Assembly (NCBI GenBank): GCA_947305675.1
Contig: CAMZED010000012.1
Location: 1-23,000 of the forward strand
Origin: an uncultured Clostridia bacterium
GTDB lineage: Bacteria > Bacillota > Clostridia > Oscillospirales > CAG-382
DNA: 23,000 bases
Direction: 5' to 3'
Shown piece by piece: positions 22,945-23,000 of the stretch. Each line of letters opens with the position of its first letter. Position 1 is the stretch's first letter. The position numbers and the translations under genes were made by a program. The notes beneath the pieces were generated by a model, which ran no database searches, was not told where the DNA came from, and saw only the letters and a program-made list of their open reading frames with translations.

Positions 22945-23000
22945 ATGACAGATTACGAACAACTCAACGCACAGATCGGGTCGCTTATCGCCGGAGTGCC
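22945..23000 (+). CDS. N-terminal fragment, possibly GAF-type free methionine-R-sulfoxide reductase (partial)
   Basis: ATG 22945 is preceded by GGAG at 22934-22937, with a somewhat weak spacing of 7 nt. The frame stays open to the end of the window and gives MTDYEQLNAQIGSLIAGV. This beginning resembles GAF-domain proteins of the free methionine-(R)-sulfoxide reductase family, which reduce free oxidised methionine; the match is from memory of family N-termini over 18 residues only. The active-site cysteines lie beyond the window. The gene diverges from the heat-shock operon, has its own promoter and has a leader of about 95 nt. Treat the product name as a hint. Confidence 0.4.
   Translation, partial: MTDYEQLNAQIGSLIAGV

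Noticed and set aside
1..23000. Genome-wide recoding of TGA or TAG
   Set aside because: Both codons are natural stops of several intact genes in this window (TGA for at least seven, TAG for fakA and hrcA), and Trp is otherwise encoded by TGG.

Overview
The window reads as a chromosomal segment of an anaerobic, Gram-positive, low-to-mid GC Clostridia-type bacterium (Firmicutes/Bacillota). The reasons are the CIRCE-controlled order hrcA-grpE-dnaK-dnaJ, the FakB/FakA/PlsY acyl-phosphate route to phospholipids, a YtvI-type permease, strong AGGAGG ribosome binding sites, frequent TTG starts, and an oxygen-labile 2-hydroxyacyl-CoA dehydratase activase fusion. I see no insertion sequence, phage gene, CRISPR array, tRNA or rRNA. 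No lineage finer than this can be supported.

Layout, left to right. Positions 1-3238 (+) hold a membrane-microdomain cluster: the tail of an NfeD-like protein, a DUF805 membrane protein interrupted by an in-frame TGA, a prohibitin-like SPFH protein and a flotillin, closed by a strong terminator. Positions 3309-5699 (+) hold two uncharacterised membrane proteins and a YD-repeat lipoprotein interrupted by two in-frame TAG codons. Positions 5773-6888 (-) encode a YtvI/AI-2E permease, divergent from a response regulator/histidine kinase pair (7085-9084, +) that has a candidate autoregulatory operator. A bidirectional terminator separates the kinase from a solitary PilT-type ATPase (9128-10174, -).

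Positions 10252-17734 (-) form a tight operon read right to left: degV (fakB), fakA, plsY and a 1418-residue activase/dehydratase fusion. The first three are consecutive steps of fatty acid activation and glycerol-3-phosphate acylation. The fourth is translationally coupled to plsY, but I cannot explain its link to lipids. Positions 17947-22639 (-) are the HrcA-CIRCE heat-shock operon with a consensus sigma-A promoter, an intercistronic hairpin between dnaK and dnaJ, and a terminator. At the right edge a divergent gene (22945 onward, +) begins after its own promoter and a structured leader of about 100 nt; its first 18 codons resemble a GAF-type methionine-sulfoxide reductase.

Most of the content is ordinary core chromosome. 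The least ordinary signal is that two genes in the left 5.7 kb keep a full, frameshift-free and recognisable reading frame despite one TGA and two TAG codons. TGA and TAG serve as normal stops in many neighbouring genes, so a changed genetic code is not supported. Recent nonsense mutation, conditional readthrough or assembly error remain open.
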